The notes beneath the pieces were generated by a model. The model was given only the letters and a program-made list of their open reading frames with translations. It searched no databases and was not told the origin of the DNA. From Acetobacteraceae bacterium (GTDB lineage Bacteria; Pseudomonadota; Alphaproteobacteria; Acetobacterales; Acetobacteraceae), in the NCBI GenBank assembly GCA_003164135.1, contig PLSD01000025.1, forward strand, positions 1-52,883: 52,883 nucleotides of DNA. The letters are read 5' to 3'. The position numbers were made by a program, and so were the translations under genes. Shown piece by piece: positions 16,606-25,524 of this stretch; position 1 is the stretch's first letter; each line of letters begins with the position of its first letter.

Positions 16606-17241
16606 TTACTGGCCGAGATTGATAACCTGCACGCGCCGGTTGCTCTGGTTGGGGGTGTCCGGCGGGGTTTGGACCAGAAGGTCGGACTCGCCCACGCCTA
16701 CGGATTGCAGCCGCGTATCGGCAACCCCGAATTTGGTTTCGAGATAGGATTTCACGGCGGCGGCGCGTTGTTTGGAAAGGGTTTGGTTCGTTGCAGGGTC
16801 GCCAACCGTGTCGGTATGGCCAACGATTTTGAAATTATAGGCGGCGAGCGCTGAGTTGGTCAGTGCCTTGCCGAGTTGGTCGAGTGCCGCGGTGGCCTCG
16901 GGCGTCAGCGTCGCGGAGCCGGAGCTGAAGTCGATGTCCAGGTTGGTGGACGGGGCGGCGGCTTGCGTGGGGCTTGCCGTTGCGGCGGCGGGCGGCGGGC
17001 TCGCGCTGCCCATGCCGCTCGCGGCGGGGGTCACGGGTGCGGCGGGCGCCATTGTGGCGCTGCCGGAGGCGGGGGGCAGGGGTTTAATGCCGCGGGTGGT
17101 GTCGCTCAGCGTGCCGCTCGGCTTCAACTGGTTGATGATCTGCTGCGCCGACGGATTGGTCTGCGCGGACGCAATGCCAAACAGCGCCGTCGATGCAAGC
17201 AACGCGCCCGCCAGGGCCGCATGAAGTGCCGGGATTCGCAT
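16606..17241 (-). CDS. OmpA-family peptidoglycan-binding protein
   Basis: The 211-aa exported protein has a signal peptide (ending GIASAQT), an Ala/Pro-rich linker (about 50-95) and a C-terminal OmpA-like domain (about 98-211). The domain shows the expected FSSGSATLTPEA strand, GHTDTVGD and NQTLSKQRAAAVKSYL, with NRRVQV at the end. Such domains bind diaminopimelate-containing peptidoglycan. A strong AAGGAGG lies before the ATG. Between tssG and the HExxH gene, it probably anchors envelope parts of the T6SS. TssL in this window also has its own OmpA domain, so cell-wall attachment may be doubled. Confidence 0.9.
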   Translation of the reverse strand: MRIPALHAALAGALLASTALFGIASAQTNPSAQQIINQLKPSGTLSDTTRGIKPLPPASGSATMAPAAPVTPAASGMGSASPPPAAATASPTQAAAPSTNLDIDFSSGSATLTPEATAALDQLGKALTNSALAAYNFKIVGHTDTVGDPATNQTLSKQRAAAVKSYLETKFGVADTRLQSVGVGESDLLVQTPPDTPNQSNRRVQVINLGQ

Positions 17242-17325
17242 GGTTAAACCTCCTTGGTATTTAACGTGATGATTAGCATGGATTCAGATAAAGGGATACG
17301 CATTCGCATTGGATAAGCCTTGGGT

Positions 17326-18369
17326 TTACCGTTGCAGCGCCTCCACCAGCGTGGCGCTGAAGATGGCCTCGTCGGCGCTGTCCTGGCCACGCAGATTGGT
17401 GGTCTGCGATGGAAGCCAGGAGGTCCAGCCAAGCCGGGGGGCGGCCCCGCCACCGGCACCAGCCAGGCGCAGCGGCGGGATTTCCGGGGCGGCGAGAACG
17501 AGATTGATGGCGAAATCCGCTTCCCAGCCGACATAGGCGCGGATGAGGGAGACCAGCTCGCCCAGGCGCTTCTGGTCCGGCAGCAATTCCTCAAATTCCC
17601 GGCGGTTCAGCGGCCCCACGCGCACGACGAAGCGGGCTTGCTGGTCCCAGGCGCGGGTGCCGATGGCGGCGTTGACCCCGAGTTCGTGAAAGGCGCCGGG
17701 CAGCCGTCCGCGAGGTAGGCGGCTTTGCTGGTCGGGCGGCAGCGTGAGCCAGGCGCCGGCGAATTCGATGACATCAGCCCGGCGGCCGAGATAATCGGAG
17801 ATCATGTTCGCCAGGCGATCGGCCGAACGTGGCCAGGCGGCGAGGAAGCCGGCGTAATGGCGCAGGACATCGGAGCCCGCGGGGAGCCGCTCGGCCAGAT
17901 GCGCGGTGCCAAAGCCGGTGAAAGCGAGCAGGGCGGCCCCGATGGGCTCCTCGGGCATGTCCTCCAGCAAAGCGGTCTCGGCGGAGCGGTGCAGCCGGTA
18001 TTTGATACCGGCCCTTGCGAAGGCGGTGATGAAACGTTGCGCCAAAAGGTCAAAGAAATCCACGATGCCACGGGATTTGGCGCGGGCGGCCTGGGCCACC
18101 AGCTCGGTGTACCAGCGCGGCATGACGCCCGAGGGGCCGATCAGGCCGATCAGTGGCGTGGTGAGCTGGGCTCGCTTACCGCCGGCCGGGGGTTCGGCGG
18201 CCGTGACCTCGGCGGCGGGTTGCGAGAGCAGCGGGGCGGCGATGAAGGCGATTTTGTCGTCGCGGTACGGCGAGGATTTGGAGGCGGCCAGGAGCAGCCG
18301 CACCGCGGCGTCAAACCTGAAGGCCTGCGGCAGCGATTTGAGGCGTTCGAGTGGGGTTTTAAGCGCCAT
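17326..18369 (-). CDS. tssG: T6SS baseplate subunit TssG (ImpH/VasB)
   Basis: The 347-aa protein matches TssG in length and in its N-terminal pattern (FRFDAAVRLLLAASKSS), its central LLAQRFITAFARAGIKYRL segment (usual FxHRxxxLfYRAW region) and its C-terminal VRVGPLNRREFEELLPD, corresponding to the family's GPL...F..lLPg stretch. TssG joins TssF and TssE/TssK in the wedge complexes of the baseplate. Its start lies 12 bp after the tssF stop, and gene order tssE-tssF-tssG is conserved across T6SS loci. Confidence 0.92.
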   Translation of the reverse strand: MALKTPLERLKSLPQAFRFDAAVRLLLAASKSSPYRDDKIAFIAAPLLSQPAAEVTAAEPPAGGKRAQLTTPLIGLIGPSGVMPRWYTELVAQAARAKSRGIVDFFDLLAQRFITAFARAGIKYRLHRSAETALLEDMPEEPIGAALLAFTGFGTAHLAERLPAGSDVLRHYAGFLAAWPRSADRLANMISDYLGRRADVIEFAGAWLTLPPDQQSRLPRGRLPGAFHELGVNAAIGTRAWDQQARFVVRVGPLNRREFEELLPDQKRLGELVSLIRAYVGWEADFAINLVLAAPEIPPLRLAGAGGGAAPRLGWTSWLPSQTTNLRGQDSADEAIFSATLVEALQR

Positions 18370-18381
18370 GGCGGGGCCGGG

Positions 18382-20205
18382 TTACAGCAGCACGCGCGCA
18401 CCGGCGCGGGCGGGGAAGCGGATTTCCGGGTCGGCCTTGCCGCGCAGCTTTACGGTGGTGCGCACGAAGGAGTTGACGCTGGCGTGCAGGGCGAGAAAGC
18501 GCTCCAGCACCGAGCTGAGCAGGTATAATCCCGCCCCCTGGAAGGCGCGTGGCTCGAATTCCAACTCCACGTCCAGCCCACGGCAAAAGGCGCCGAGGCG
18601 TGAGCCGGGCACGCGCGCCGTGCCCGGCTGGGCGTTTACCGCCAGCAGGGCTTCGAGGGCAGCTCTGGTGTCGGCGGTGTCACGCAGGTCGTAGAGCCTG
18701 AGCACTTCCTTAAGCGCGGCGGCACCGGCGGCACCGCCGGTTACCGAGAGATGCCCGAGCGAGAGGTGCGAGATAAGCCGCCAGGCGCCGCGGGCGCGAG
18801 ATTCCGGCCGTAGCGTGGAGGTGGGCGGCGTGATGCAGGCAATGGTGGCGACGCCAGCGTGAGGGTTGAGCGCTTTAAGCGTGGGATGGCCGCCGCCGAA
18901 AGGCAGTTCGGAGGGGAGATCACGGTTCAGGCAAAGGGCTTCAACCGCGAGGACGCTGTCGATTTTCTGCGCGGGGTCGAAACCGGCGTCGAAGGTTGTG
19001 AGGAAAGTGTCCGTGCCGCCCAGCGATGCGTTGGCGGGGCGGCGGACCTCGTGGAAAGAGCCGCCCTCGGCATTGGCGGCGGGGTTTGTTTCGCTCAGCC
19101 GGTAGAAGGGTTTCCAGGGACGGGTTGTGGTGTCCTGCCGGACTTCGGTCACGCTGGTGACGCCCCAGACTTCCATGACGCTGGAGCGGCGTGCATCGGG
19201 CAGGACGCGGTATTCCACAGTCGTGTGGTCAAGGTTGATCGGCTCGCAGCGCTGGGAGAACAGATTGACGATCGGCGTGCAGCCCAGTTCGAAAACCTCG
19301 GCGTTCACGGCGCGCTCCAGTTCACCGGAGCTGCGGTCCAGGTAGACGAAGATTTCCATCTTGTTGGACTCTTGCAGCAGGGTTTTCGCGGCCAGACCGG
19401 CAATGTCGAGGAACATGAATTTTTGCGGAAAGGCGAAATATTCGCTGAGCAGGCGGAAGCCGGAGAAGCTGCGGGCGGGCCAGGGAAGAAGGGCGTCCCC
19501 GGGGTCGAAGCCGACGTCGCGGATCGCGGTTTTGGGCAGCAGGATCGGGGCTGGGTCGTTGGGCGTGTCGGCCAGGGCGATCCCGAGCGTGTGCCCGGCG
19601 AGAAGCTCGAATAACGGCAGCGACGTGGCCGGGCTGCCGCAGAGGAACAGACGCAGGCGGTCCATTCCCAGGGCGCTGAAATTGACCTCCGGGTTGAGCG
19701 TGGTGAGGACCAGGCGCAGCACGGCCGTCGCGCCGTTGGCGAGCGTGTTGGCTGGGGCGGTGAACGGCAACCCCATGAGGCGGGCGGATTCAATGCGGAT
19801 GGGCCACAAAGTGAGCTGGCTCGTGGTGCGGTAGCGGCAGGACTGGCCGCGGACGGATTCCGTATCGATCGCGAACCCAGGCGGGACTTCGACCATCGCC
19901 TGCAGGTCAGGCTTGGGAGTGAACCGGGCGATGGCGCAGGAAGGAAATGGGGCCAGGTAGTGGGGGTAAAGCACGCCGAGCAGCGTGTCCGTCAGTTCGG
20001 GGAATTCGTCGTCCAGGCGGGCTTGCGCGCGCGCCGAGAGGAACGCCACGCCGTCCAGCAGGCGGGCAACGTGGGGGTCATCCACGGCATCCGGGCTGAG
20101 GCGCAGCCGGCCGGCGATTTTTGGATGGGCCTTGGCGAACTCCGCAGCAAGCTGACGGACCGCGACGAGTTCCTGGTTGAAATAGGGGAGCAGCGAGTCA
20201 GCCAC
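18382..20205 (-). CDS. tssF: T6SS baseplate subunit TssF (ImpG/VasA)
   Basis: The 607-aa protein has the typical TssF opening LLPYFNQELVAVRQLAAEFAKAHPKIAGRLRL. This is followed by VARLLDGVAFLSARAQARLDDEFPELTDTLLGVLYPHYLAPFPS, one of the best conserved stretches in the family. The C-terminal FCRGLDVELEFEPRAFQGAGLYLLSSVLERFLALHASVNSF segment is also diagnostic. It overlaps the end of tssE by 8 bp, implying coupled translation. Function: main wedge subunit of the baseplate. Confidence 0.95.
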   Translation of the reverse strand: MADSLLPYFNQELVAVRQLAAEFAKAHPKIAGRLRLSPDAVDDPHVARLLDGVAFLSARAQARLDDEFPELTDTLLGVLYPHYLAPFPSCAIARFTPKPDLQAMVEVPPGFAIDTESVRGQSCRYRTTSQLTLWPIRIESARLMGLPFTAPANTLANGATAVLRLVLTTLNPEVNFSALGMDRLRLFLCGSPATSLPLFELLAGHTLGIALADTPNDPAPILLPKTAIRDVGFDPGDALLPWPARSFSGFRLLSEYFAFPQKFMFLDIAGLAAKTLLQESNKMEIFVYLDRSSGELERAVNAEVFELGCTPIVNLFSQRCEPINLDHTTVEYRVLPDARRSSVMEVWGVTSVTEVRQDTTTRPWKPFYRLSETNPAANAEGGSFHEVRRPANASLGGTDTFLTTFDAGFDPAQKIDSVLAVEALCLNRDLPSELPFGGGHPTLKALNPHAGVATIACITPPTSTLRPESRARGAWRLISHLSLGHLSVTGGAAGAAALKEVLRLYDLRDTADTRAALEALLAVNAQPGTARVPGSRLGAFCRGLDVELEFEPRAFQGAGLYLLSSVLERFLALHASVNSFVRTTVKLRGKADPEIRFPARAGARVLL

Positions 20206-20743
20206 CGAGACCTCCCGAGACTTCGATATCGGTGGTGGCGGCGTTCACCACCGTGTCGAAACTGATCGGTTCAGGGGCGGGGTCGGCGTGCAGCAGGGCC
20301 TCGATACGGAAGTGCAATGTGGTGTCCAGCTCATCTTTCGGTTTCACCATGATGACGGCAACCTGCACAAGGCGCGGCTCGAACTGGCGGATGCAGCGTT
20401 CGATTTCCTTGCGCAGCACCTCGCGCGAGGATAATTCGCTCATGGCGCCGGAGGTGTAGTCGGGCAGGCCGAAGCTGAAGCTGGAATTGGCCAGTTCAGG
20501 GTAGGCCGGCGGGACCGAGGCGAAGCGGCGGCGCGCGTTCAACAGGGCCTCCAGGTCGCGCCGGACCGCGCGGCGCAGCACGGTGAGCGCGTCGGTGGCG
20601 GAAAGGGGCCGGTCCCGCTCCATTTCGGGCGCATCGTCGAGCAGGCGGTCAAGCACCGAGAGTTTCACCCTGGCGCCGGAATCGCGCATCCGGTCCAGGA
20701 AGATATTGGCGCCGGCAGCGCGGTTTAAGGTTTCGTCGCTCAT
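20198..20743 (-). CDS. tssE: T6SS baseplate subunit TssE (gp25-like)
   Basis: The 181-aa protein has a gp25-like fold. It shows the LSVLDRLLDD opening, the VRRDLEALLNARRR segment (the family's xxRDLexLLNTRR motif), and SFSFGLPDYTSG and EIERCIRQFEPRL. TssE nucleates sheath polymerisation on the baseplate. A GAGAG ribosome-binding sequence precedes the ATG. Its stop overlaps the tssF start. Confidence 0.93.
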   Translation of the reverse strand: MSDETLNRAAGANIFLDRMRDSGARVKLSVLDRLLDDAPEMERDRPLSATDALTVLRRAVRRDLEALLNARRRFASVPPAYPELANSSFSFGLPDYTSGAMSELSSREVLRKEIERCIRQFEPRLVQVAVIMVKPKDELDTTLHFRIEALLHADPAPEPISFDTVVNAATTDIEVSGGLGG

Positions 20744-20788
20744 TTTGCCGCTCTCATTTTGCGGCGGCGTTATCGTGGGAAAGCTGGT

Positions 20789-21595
20789 TCATTTGGTGAA
20801 TTCGAGGGTTTGCAGGTCCATGATCCCGACCGCTTCCTCGCCCACCAGGAATACCCGCTGTCCGCTGCCGCGCACGGGGCTGGCGGTGTCCTCGCTCCAG
20901 GAGGTCGCGCGGCCCAGCCGGTGGGCGTCGTCGGTGGTGTCGGTTTCGGCGAAATAGGTAACCGGGATGTACACATCGCCGTCCGGCCCGCTGATGACGC
21001 TCATCGAGCAACGCCGCCAAGCCAGGTCGCGCGGGCGTTTGGGCGGATGGAAGACCATCGATTCAATCCGCGAGACTGGAATCCAGTAGTATTTTCCGGT
21101 GGTGGTCAGGGTTTCGATAAAGCCGGGGAGCATGTCATCGGCGTCGCGGAAATCGTCGAAGACGCTGCCGTCGACGGTGCCGGGCGCGCGGGGGCGTAAG
21201 GTTTCAGCCTCTTCGGCCATGGCTTTGGCGGTGGCGGCATCACCAGCGCGCAGGGCGACGAAGGCGGCCAGCGAGGCGCGTTCCGTTGGCTCGGGCTCGC
21301 CGAGGAACTCGGGCACCCTTCCGTCGCGGTAGAGTTGGCGGCGCGCGGTTTCGGCGCGCAGCAGCTGCCGGAATTCAGAGACCACAATCAGCGCCGTGGG
21401 GTCGATCTGGCTGGCGGCATCCAGGATGACATCCGCGCGTTCCAAATTACCGCTGAACAGCAACAGTTCGGCCAGCAGCACCCGCCGGCCGAGGTCGGTC
21501 GGCGCCTGTTTCACCGCGGCGGTGGCGGCGGCGATGGCATCGGTGAGTTTGCCGGCGCGGAAGAGGTCTGCTGCCTGAAGATCGGTTTCTACCAT
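20789..21595 (-). CDS. tagJ: TagJ/ImpE family T6SS accessory protein
   Basis: The 268-aa protein shows an N-terminal TPR-like helical half (AADLFRAGKLTDAIAAATAAVKQAPTDLGRRVLLAELLLFSGNLERAD, with LLaELL and DxxxG typical of ImpE). A C-terminal beta-rich half follows (GKYYWIPVSRIESMVFHPPKRPRDLAWRRCSM and VYIPVTYF). TagJ binds the TssB N-terminus in some systems and is thought to tune ClpV-mediated sheath recycling. It sits between the second sheath gene and tssE. Confidence 0.9.
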   Translation of the reverse strand: MVETDLQAADLFRAGKLTDAIAAATAAVKQAPTDLGRRVLLAELLLFSGNLERADVILDAASQIDPTALIVVSEFRQLLRAETARRQLYRDGRVPEFLGEPEPTERASLAAFVALRAGDAATAKAMAEEAETLRPRAPGTVDGSVFDDFRDADDMLPGFIETLTTTGKYYWIPVSRIESMVFHPPKRPRDLAWRRCSMSVISGPDGDVYIPVTYFAETDTTDDAHRLGRATSWSEDTASPVRGSGQRVFLVGEEAVGIMDLQTLEFTK

Positions 21596-21637
21596 GTTCG
21601 GGTTCCCATTCCAGAATGACGTGTTGCGTTGTAGGGC

Positions 21638-23320
21638 TTAATGTTTTCCCGGCGCCGAGAGTTCCGTCATCAGACGGAACGACGCCGTGACATCGTCGAG
21701 TTGGAAATGCGGTTGCAGCTGCACGATACAGCCAAAGACGCCGGGTTTTCCAGGGGTTTCGGAAACCGTGACGGCGGCGCTGCGCAGCGGGTAGCGCGCC
21801 ATGGTTTCCGGCCCGGCATCGGCATTGGCATTGGCAAATTTCATCAACCAGTCCTGCAGAAAACGTTGCACCTCGTTGGTGGTTTTGAACGAGCCGACCA
21901 TGTCCCGCCCCATGATTTTTACATAATGGGCGAACCGCGCGACACAGACCATGCTGTTGAGCTGCGCCGAAATCTGGGCATTGGCCGCCGCGGCGGAAGC
22001 ATTGGCGCCGGCATAGCGGGTCGCCGGCGCCTGCAGGCTGCGTGCCGCGCCCACCAGCGCCTGCCCGCCAAAAGGGAGTGAGCTCACCGGGAGCAGGCCG
22101 GCGGCGACGAGGGCGCGTTCCTGGCGGTCGGTCAACATGAGTTCAACGGCCGGACGGTCCAGCCCGTCCGCGGGGTCGGTGGTGAACCAGGGTTCGGGCA
22201 GGTCCTCGATAATGCCGCCGCCAAGCCGGTCGATATCGTAGCCGCGCATGTCGGCGGGCCAGGAATATTCCTCGAAAGCACGAATGACGCAGGCCGCCAC
22301 CAGATAGCCGGCATTGCTGAAGACGCGGTCCGACGCGGTGAGAACGGTTTCGCGAAAGCGGAAGCCTCGGTGCCGGTCGAGAGCTTCCTCCCAGGGGAGG
22401 CGGGCCAGCGTGCGCGGCAGGGTAACCGCGACGAAACGAGAGTCTTCCAGGGTCGAGAGGCGCTTCCAGCGTTGGTACTCGGCGGAGGACATGGCTGCGG
22501 CCGGGTCGGCGACACCGCTGAGTTCGGCGAATTCATCGACCCCCAGGAGGGCTGGAGAGGCGCCGACGACCATGGGAGCGAAGGCGGCGGCGGCGACAGC
22601 GGCCAGGGAGGTGAGGGCGGAGACGTCGTCGGTTATGGCGCCGGGGCCTGGGCGATGGCGGACCTCGTGGTCGACCACGAGCAGGCCGTAGGGTTCGCCG
22701 CCGGCGATGCCGAATTCGTCCTCGTAGATGGCGCGGAAGAGCTGGCTCTGGTCGAACTCGGCGGCGCGCTCCAGGTCGCGGCAAATCTCCGCCCAGGAGA
22801 CGTTGAGGATGCGCAGCTTGACCCGCCCGGTGATGTTGATGCGCGAGGTGAGCCAGGCGAGGCCGCGCCAGCTACCTTCCAGCCTGCGCAGGCGCGGGTG
22901 GTGCAAAATGCTGTCGAGCTGGCGGGAAATTAGGATGTCCAGCGCCGCGATGTCGCGGTTGAGCAGCGCGATCAGGCGTGCCGGGTCACGCGCGAGGGCT
23001 GGCGCGGCATCGGACCCGAACCAGGCAAGCAGCGTATCGGTCTGCCCGGCGATAAGGCTGGCGAGGCGTTCGGCTACGGCGGCGTGGGCGGCGGTGAAAT
23101 AGGCGCCGCGCAGCACGTCATCGCGCAGAGGCGCCACCGGCGGCGGGGCGGGAGGCGGTTCAGGTTCCGGTTCAGGTTCCGGGGGCACGGGTGCGGCTGC
23201 GTCATCAGCCGGCGGCATGGCATGCGCTTCCAGCGCCGGCGCAAGCGGCTCCGCCGTGGGCGCTGGCCGCGCCACCACTCTTATGATCGTCGCGTCAGAA
23301 TCATCGTCATCGCCGGTCAT
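21638..23320 (-). CDS. Second TssC-type sheath protein (ImpD/TssC40-like) with acidic/proline N-terminal extension
   Basis: The 560-aa protein is a TssC paralogue. It has [15 protein letters not shown], the SQLFRAIYEDEFGIAGGEPYGLLVVDHEV block and the C-terminal RYPLRSAAVTVSETPGKPGVFGCIVQLQPHFQ, all parallel to the canonical TssC. It adds about 75 residues at the front: acidic GDDDDSDATIIR (Thr11), then a Pro/Glu-rich stretch of PE repeats. Agrobacterium and other alphaproteobacteria also have two TssC-like genes (TssC40 and TssC41), so the pair is known. The threonine motif resembles the phospho-site of TssL. A GGAG precedes the ATG. Confidence 0.88.
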   Translation of the reverse strand: MTGDDDDSDATIIRVVARPAPTAEPLAPALEAHAMPPADDAAAPVPPEPEPEPEPPPAPPPVAPLRDDVLRGAYFTAAHAAVAERLASLIAGQTDTLLAWFGSDAAPALARDPARLIALLNRDIAALDILISRQLDSILHHPRLRRLEGSWRGLAWLTSRINITGRVKLRILNVSWAEICRDLERAAEFDQSQLFRAIYEDEFGIAGGEPYGLLVVDHEVRHRPGPGAITDDVSALTSLAAVAAAAFAPMVVGASPALLGVDEFAELSGVADPAAAMSSAEYQRWKRLSTLEDSRFVAVTLPRTLARLPWEEALDRHRGFRFRETVLTASDRVFSNAGYLVAACVIRAFEEYSWPADMRGYDIDRLGGGIIEDLPEPWFTTDPADGLDRPAVELMLTDRQERALVAAGLLPVSSLPFGGQALVGAARSLQAPATRYAGANASAAAANAQISAQLNSMVCVARFAHYVKIMGRDMVGSFKTTNEVQRFLQDWLMKFANANADAGPETMARYPLRSAAVTVSETPGKPGVFGCIVQLQPHFQLDDVTASFRLMTELSAPGKH

Positions 23321-23373
23321 GCGCTACTCCATCCTGACCGCGCGCCAAATATGGCGCGCGGCTGGGCGCGGAC

Positions 23374-24864
23374 TCAGGCTTTTTGCGGAATACGCGCGAC
23401 CATGCGCATGCTGGTCGTGAGTTCTTCCATTTGCAGCCAGGGCCGCAGATAGGCCACGGCATTATAGGAGCCGGGCTTGCCGGGGATTTCCTTCACCTCG
23501 ATCTTGGCCTCGCGCAGCGGGTACTTGGCCTTGGTTTCCGGTCCGGCATCGGCGTTGCCGCTGACGTAATTGTTAATCCAGCGATTCAGCCATTTTTCGC
23601 ATTCATCGGCTTCCATGAAGCTGCCGATTTTGTCGCGCGCCATGACTTTGAGGAAGTGCGCGAAGCGGCTGGAGGCCATGATGTAGGGCAGACGCGCCGA
23701 GATGGCCGCGTTCGCGGTGGCATCCGGGCGATCGTACTTCTTGGGCTTTTGCACGGTCTGCGCCCCGAAGAACACGGCGTAGTCGGTGTTCTTGTAGTGG
23801 CAGAGCGGTAGGAAGCCGAGGTTTGACAGCTCGAACTCGCGGCGGTCGGTGATGCCAATTTCGGAGGGGCACTTGCCGTCCATGTCGCCATCGTCGGACT
23901 GGAACAGATGGGTCGGCAGATTTTCCACCTTGCCACCGCCCTCGGCGCCGCGAATGGCGACGCAGAAGCCTGATTCGGCAAAGGCGGTCGTCATCCGCAC
24001 GCCCATGGTGTAGGCGGCGTTCATCCAGCAATACTCTTTATGGTTGAGCGCCTGGGCGGCACCCGCTGCGTCGAACGGGGCTTCCTCGTAGCTGAAATCC
24101 TCGACCGGGCTGGTGGCGGCACCATAAGGGACGCGGGCGAGCACGCGCGGCATTACGAGGGAGACGAAGCGGGCGTCCTCGGTGTCGCGGAAGCTGCGCC
24201 ATTTCATGTACTCGGCGGTGTCGAAAATCTTCGCCAGGTCGCGCGGCTTGCTGAGCTCGGTCCAATCGTCGAAGCCGAACATGCCGGCACCGGCGGCGGA
24301 GATAAAGGGCGCGAAGGACGCGGCGGCGACGTTGGAAACCAGGCGCAGAGATTCGATGTCGTCAGGGTGGTTGACCCATTCGTAATCGCCAATCAGCGAG
24401 CCGTAGGGTTCGCCGCCGGGGGTACCAAACTCGTTCTCATAGATTTTCTTGAACAGCTGGCTCTGGTCGAATTCCACGGCCTTGGTCAGGTCGCGGTTCA
24501 ACTCGCGCTTGGTCATGTTCAGCACCTTGATCTTGAGGCTGGTGCCGGTTTCCGAATTCATCACCAGATGATGCAGGCCGCGCCAGCTACCTTCCAGCTT
24601 CAGAAACTGTTCGTTGTGCATGACGGCGTTCAACTGCGCCGACATTTTCCGGTCGATTTCGGCAATGGCCTTGTCGATCGTGCGGGTCAGGTTTTTGTCG
24701 AAGGTGATGGTGCCGGCGAGAGCCTGCTCGACAAGGTTTTTAACCAGGTCCTGCGCGCGATCCGGTTCGGTCTGCTTCGTTGCGGAGACAACCTGGTCGA
24801 GAAAGCTCACGCCCTCGGTGGTGGTTGCGGCAGCACCTTGGGTATTGGTCTGGGTTCCGGACAT
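23374..24864 (-). CDS. tssC: T6SS contractile sheath large subunit TssC (VipB)
   Basis: The 496-aa protein is a full-length TssC. Diagnostic segments include [60 protein letters not shown], and the C-terminal [29 protein letters not shown] before [12 protein letters not shown]. It polymerises with TssB into the contractile sheath around the Hcp tube. AAGGAGG stands before the ATG, and the tssB stop is only 3 bp upstream, so the two are co-translated. Confidence 0.96.
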   Translation of the reverse strand: MSGTQTNTQGAAATTTEGVSFLDQVVSATKQTEPDRAQDLVKNLVEQALAGTITFDKNLTRTIDKAIAEIDRKMSAQLNAVMHNEQFLKLEGSWRGLHHLVMNSETGTSLKIKVLNMTKRELNRDLTKAVEFDQSQLFKKIYENEFGTPGGEPYGSLIGDYEWVNHPDDIESLRLVSNVAAASFAPFISAAGAGMFGFDDWTELSKPRDLAKIFDTAEYMKWRSFRDTEDARFVSLVMPRVLARVPYGAATSPVEDFSYEEAPFDAAGAAQALNHKEYCWMNAAYTMGVRMTTAFAESGFCVAIRGAEGGGKVENLPTHLFQSDDGDMDGKCPSEIGITDRREFELSNLGFLPLCHYKNTDYAVFFGAQTVQKPKKYDRPDATANAAISARLPYIMASSRFAHFLKVMARDKIGSFMEADECEKWLNRWINNYVSGNADAGPETKAKYPLREAKIEVKEIPGKPGSYNAVAYLRPWLQMEELTTSMRMVARIPQKA

Positions 24865-24867
24865 GGT

Positions 24868-25377
24868 TCAGTCCTCCTTCTTGTCAAGGCCGAGTTGGCT
24901 AGAAAGCGCCTTCAACTCTGAATCGTTCTGCAGAACTTTCTCCAGCAAGCCTTCCAGCTCATCGGAACGGTCAGCCTTGCTCATCAGGTCACGCAACTTG
25001 TTGCGCGTTTCCAGCAGGGATTTCAGCGCCGGAACCTGCTCGACCACGCGGGCGGGGTCGAAATCATCCATTGAGTTGAATTTGAGGTTCAAGGCCATTT
25101 CGCTGCCATCGTCGGCCAGTGTGTTTTCAACCTTGATGTTCAGGCCGGGGTTCATGCGAGCCATCACATCGTTGAAATTGTCGCGGTCGATCTGGGTGAA
25201 TTTGCGGTCCGCCATTGGCCGCAGCGGCTGGGTGGGATCGCCGGAAAAATCGCCCATGACACCAACCACGAAGGGCAACTCGCGCACAATCTGTGCGCCG
25301 TCGGTTTCCACTTCATAGGTTATATGCACGCGGGGTTTGCGGACGCGGTTTAGCTTGCTGTGTACGCTGCCACTCAT
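24868..25377 (-). CDS. tssB: T6SS contractile sheath small subunit TssB (VipA)
   Basis: The 169-aa protein has the family's start [22 protein letters not shown] and then [15 protein letters not shown]. The [26 protein letters not shown] region and [29 protein letters not shown] are hallmark TssB segments. Good Shine-Dalgarno AGGAG. The 147 bp between it and tssA (25378-25524) hold no other gene and could contain an internal promoter. Confidence 0.96.
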   Translation of the reverse strand: MSGSVHSKLNRVRKPRVHITYEVETDGAQIVRELPFVVGVMGDFSGDPTQPLRPMADRKFTQIDRDNFNDVMARMNPGLNIKVENTLADDGSEMALNLKFNSMDDFDPARVVEQVPALKSLLETRNKLRDLMSKADRSDELEGLLEKVLQNDSELKALSSQLGLDKKED

Positions 25378-25524
25378 TGTTACGTCTCCTGAAGATGCTT
25401 GCGGTCAATTTTACGTAGAGAAAGTCCGGCGCCACAGTCAGGGAGGACGATTGTGTCCGAGCATCAACGCCCCCTTGAAATTCCGCCGGATTTTCCGGTC
25501 TATCACTCGATCTGCAATTAGCTG

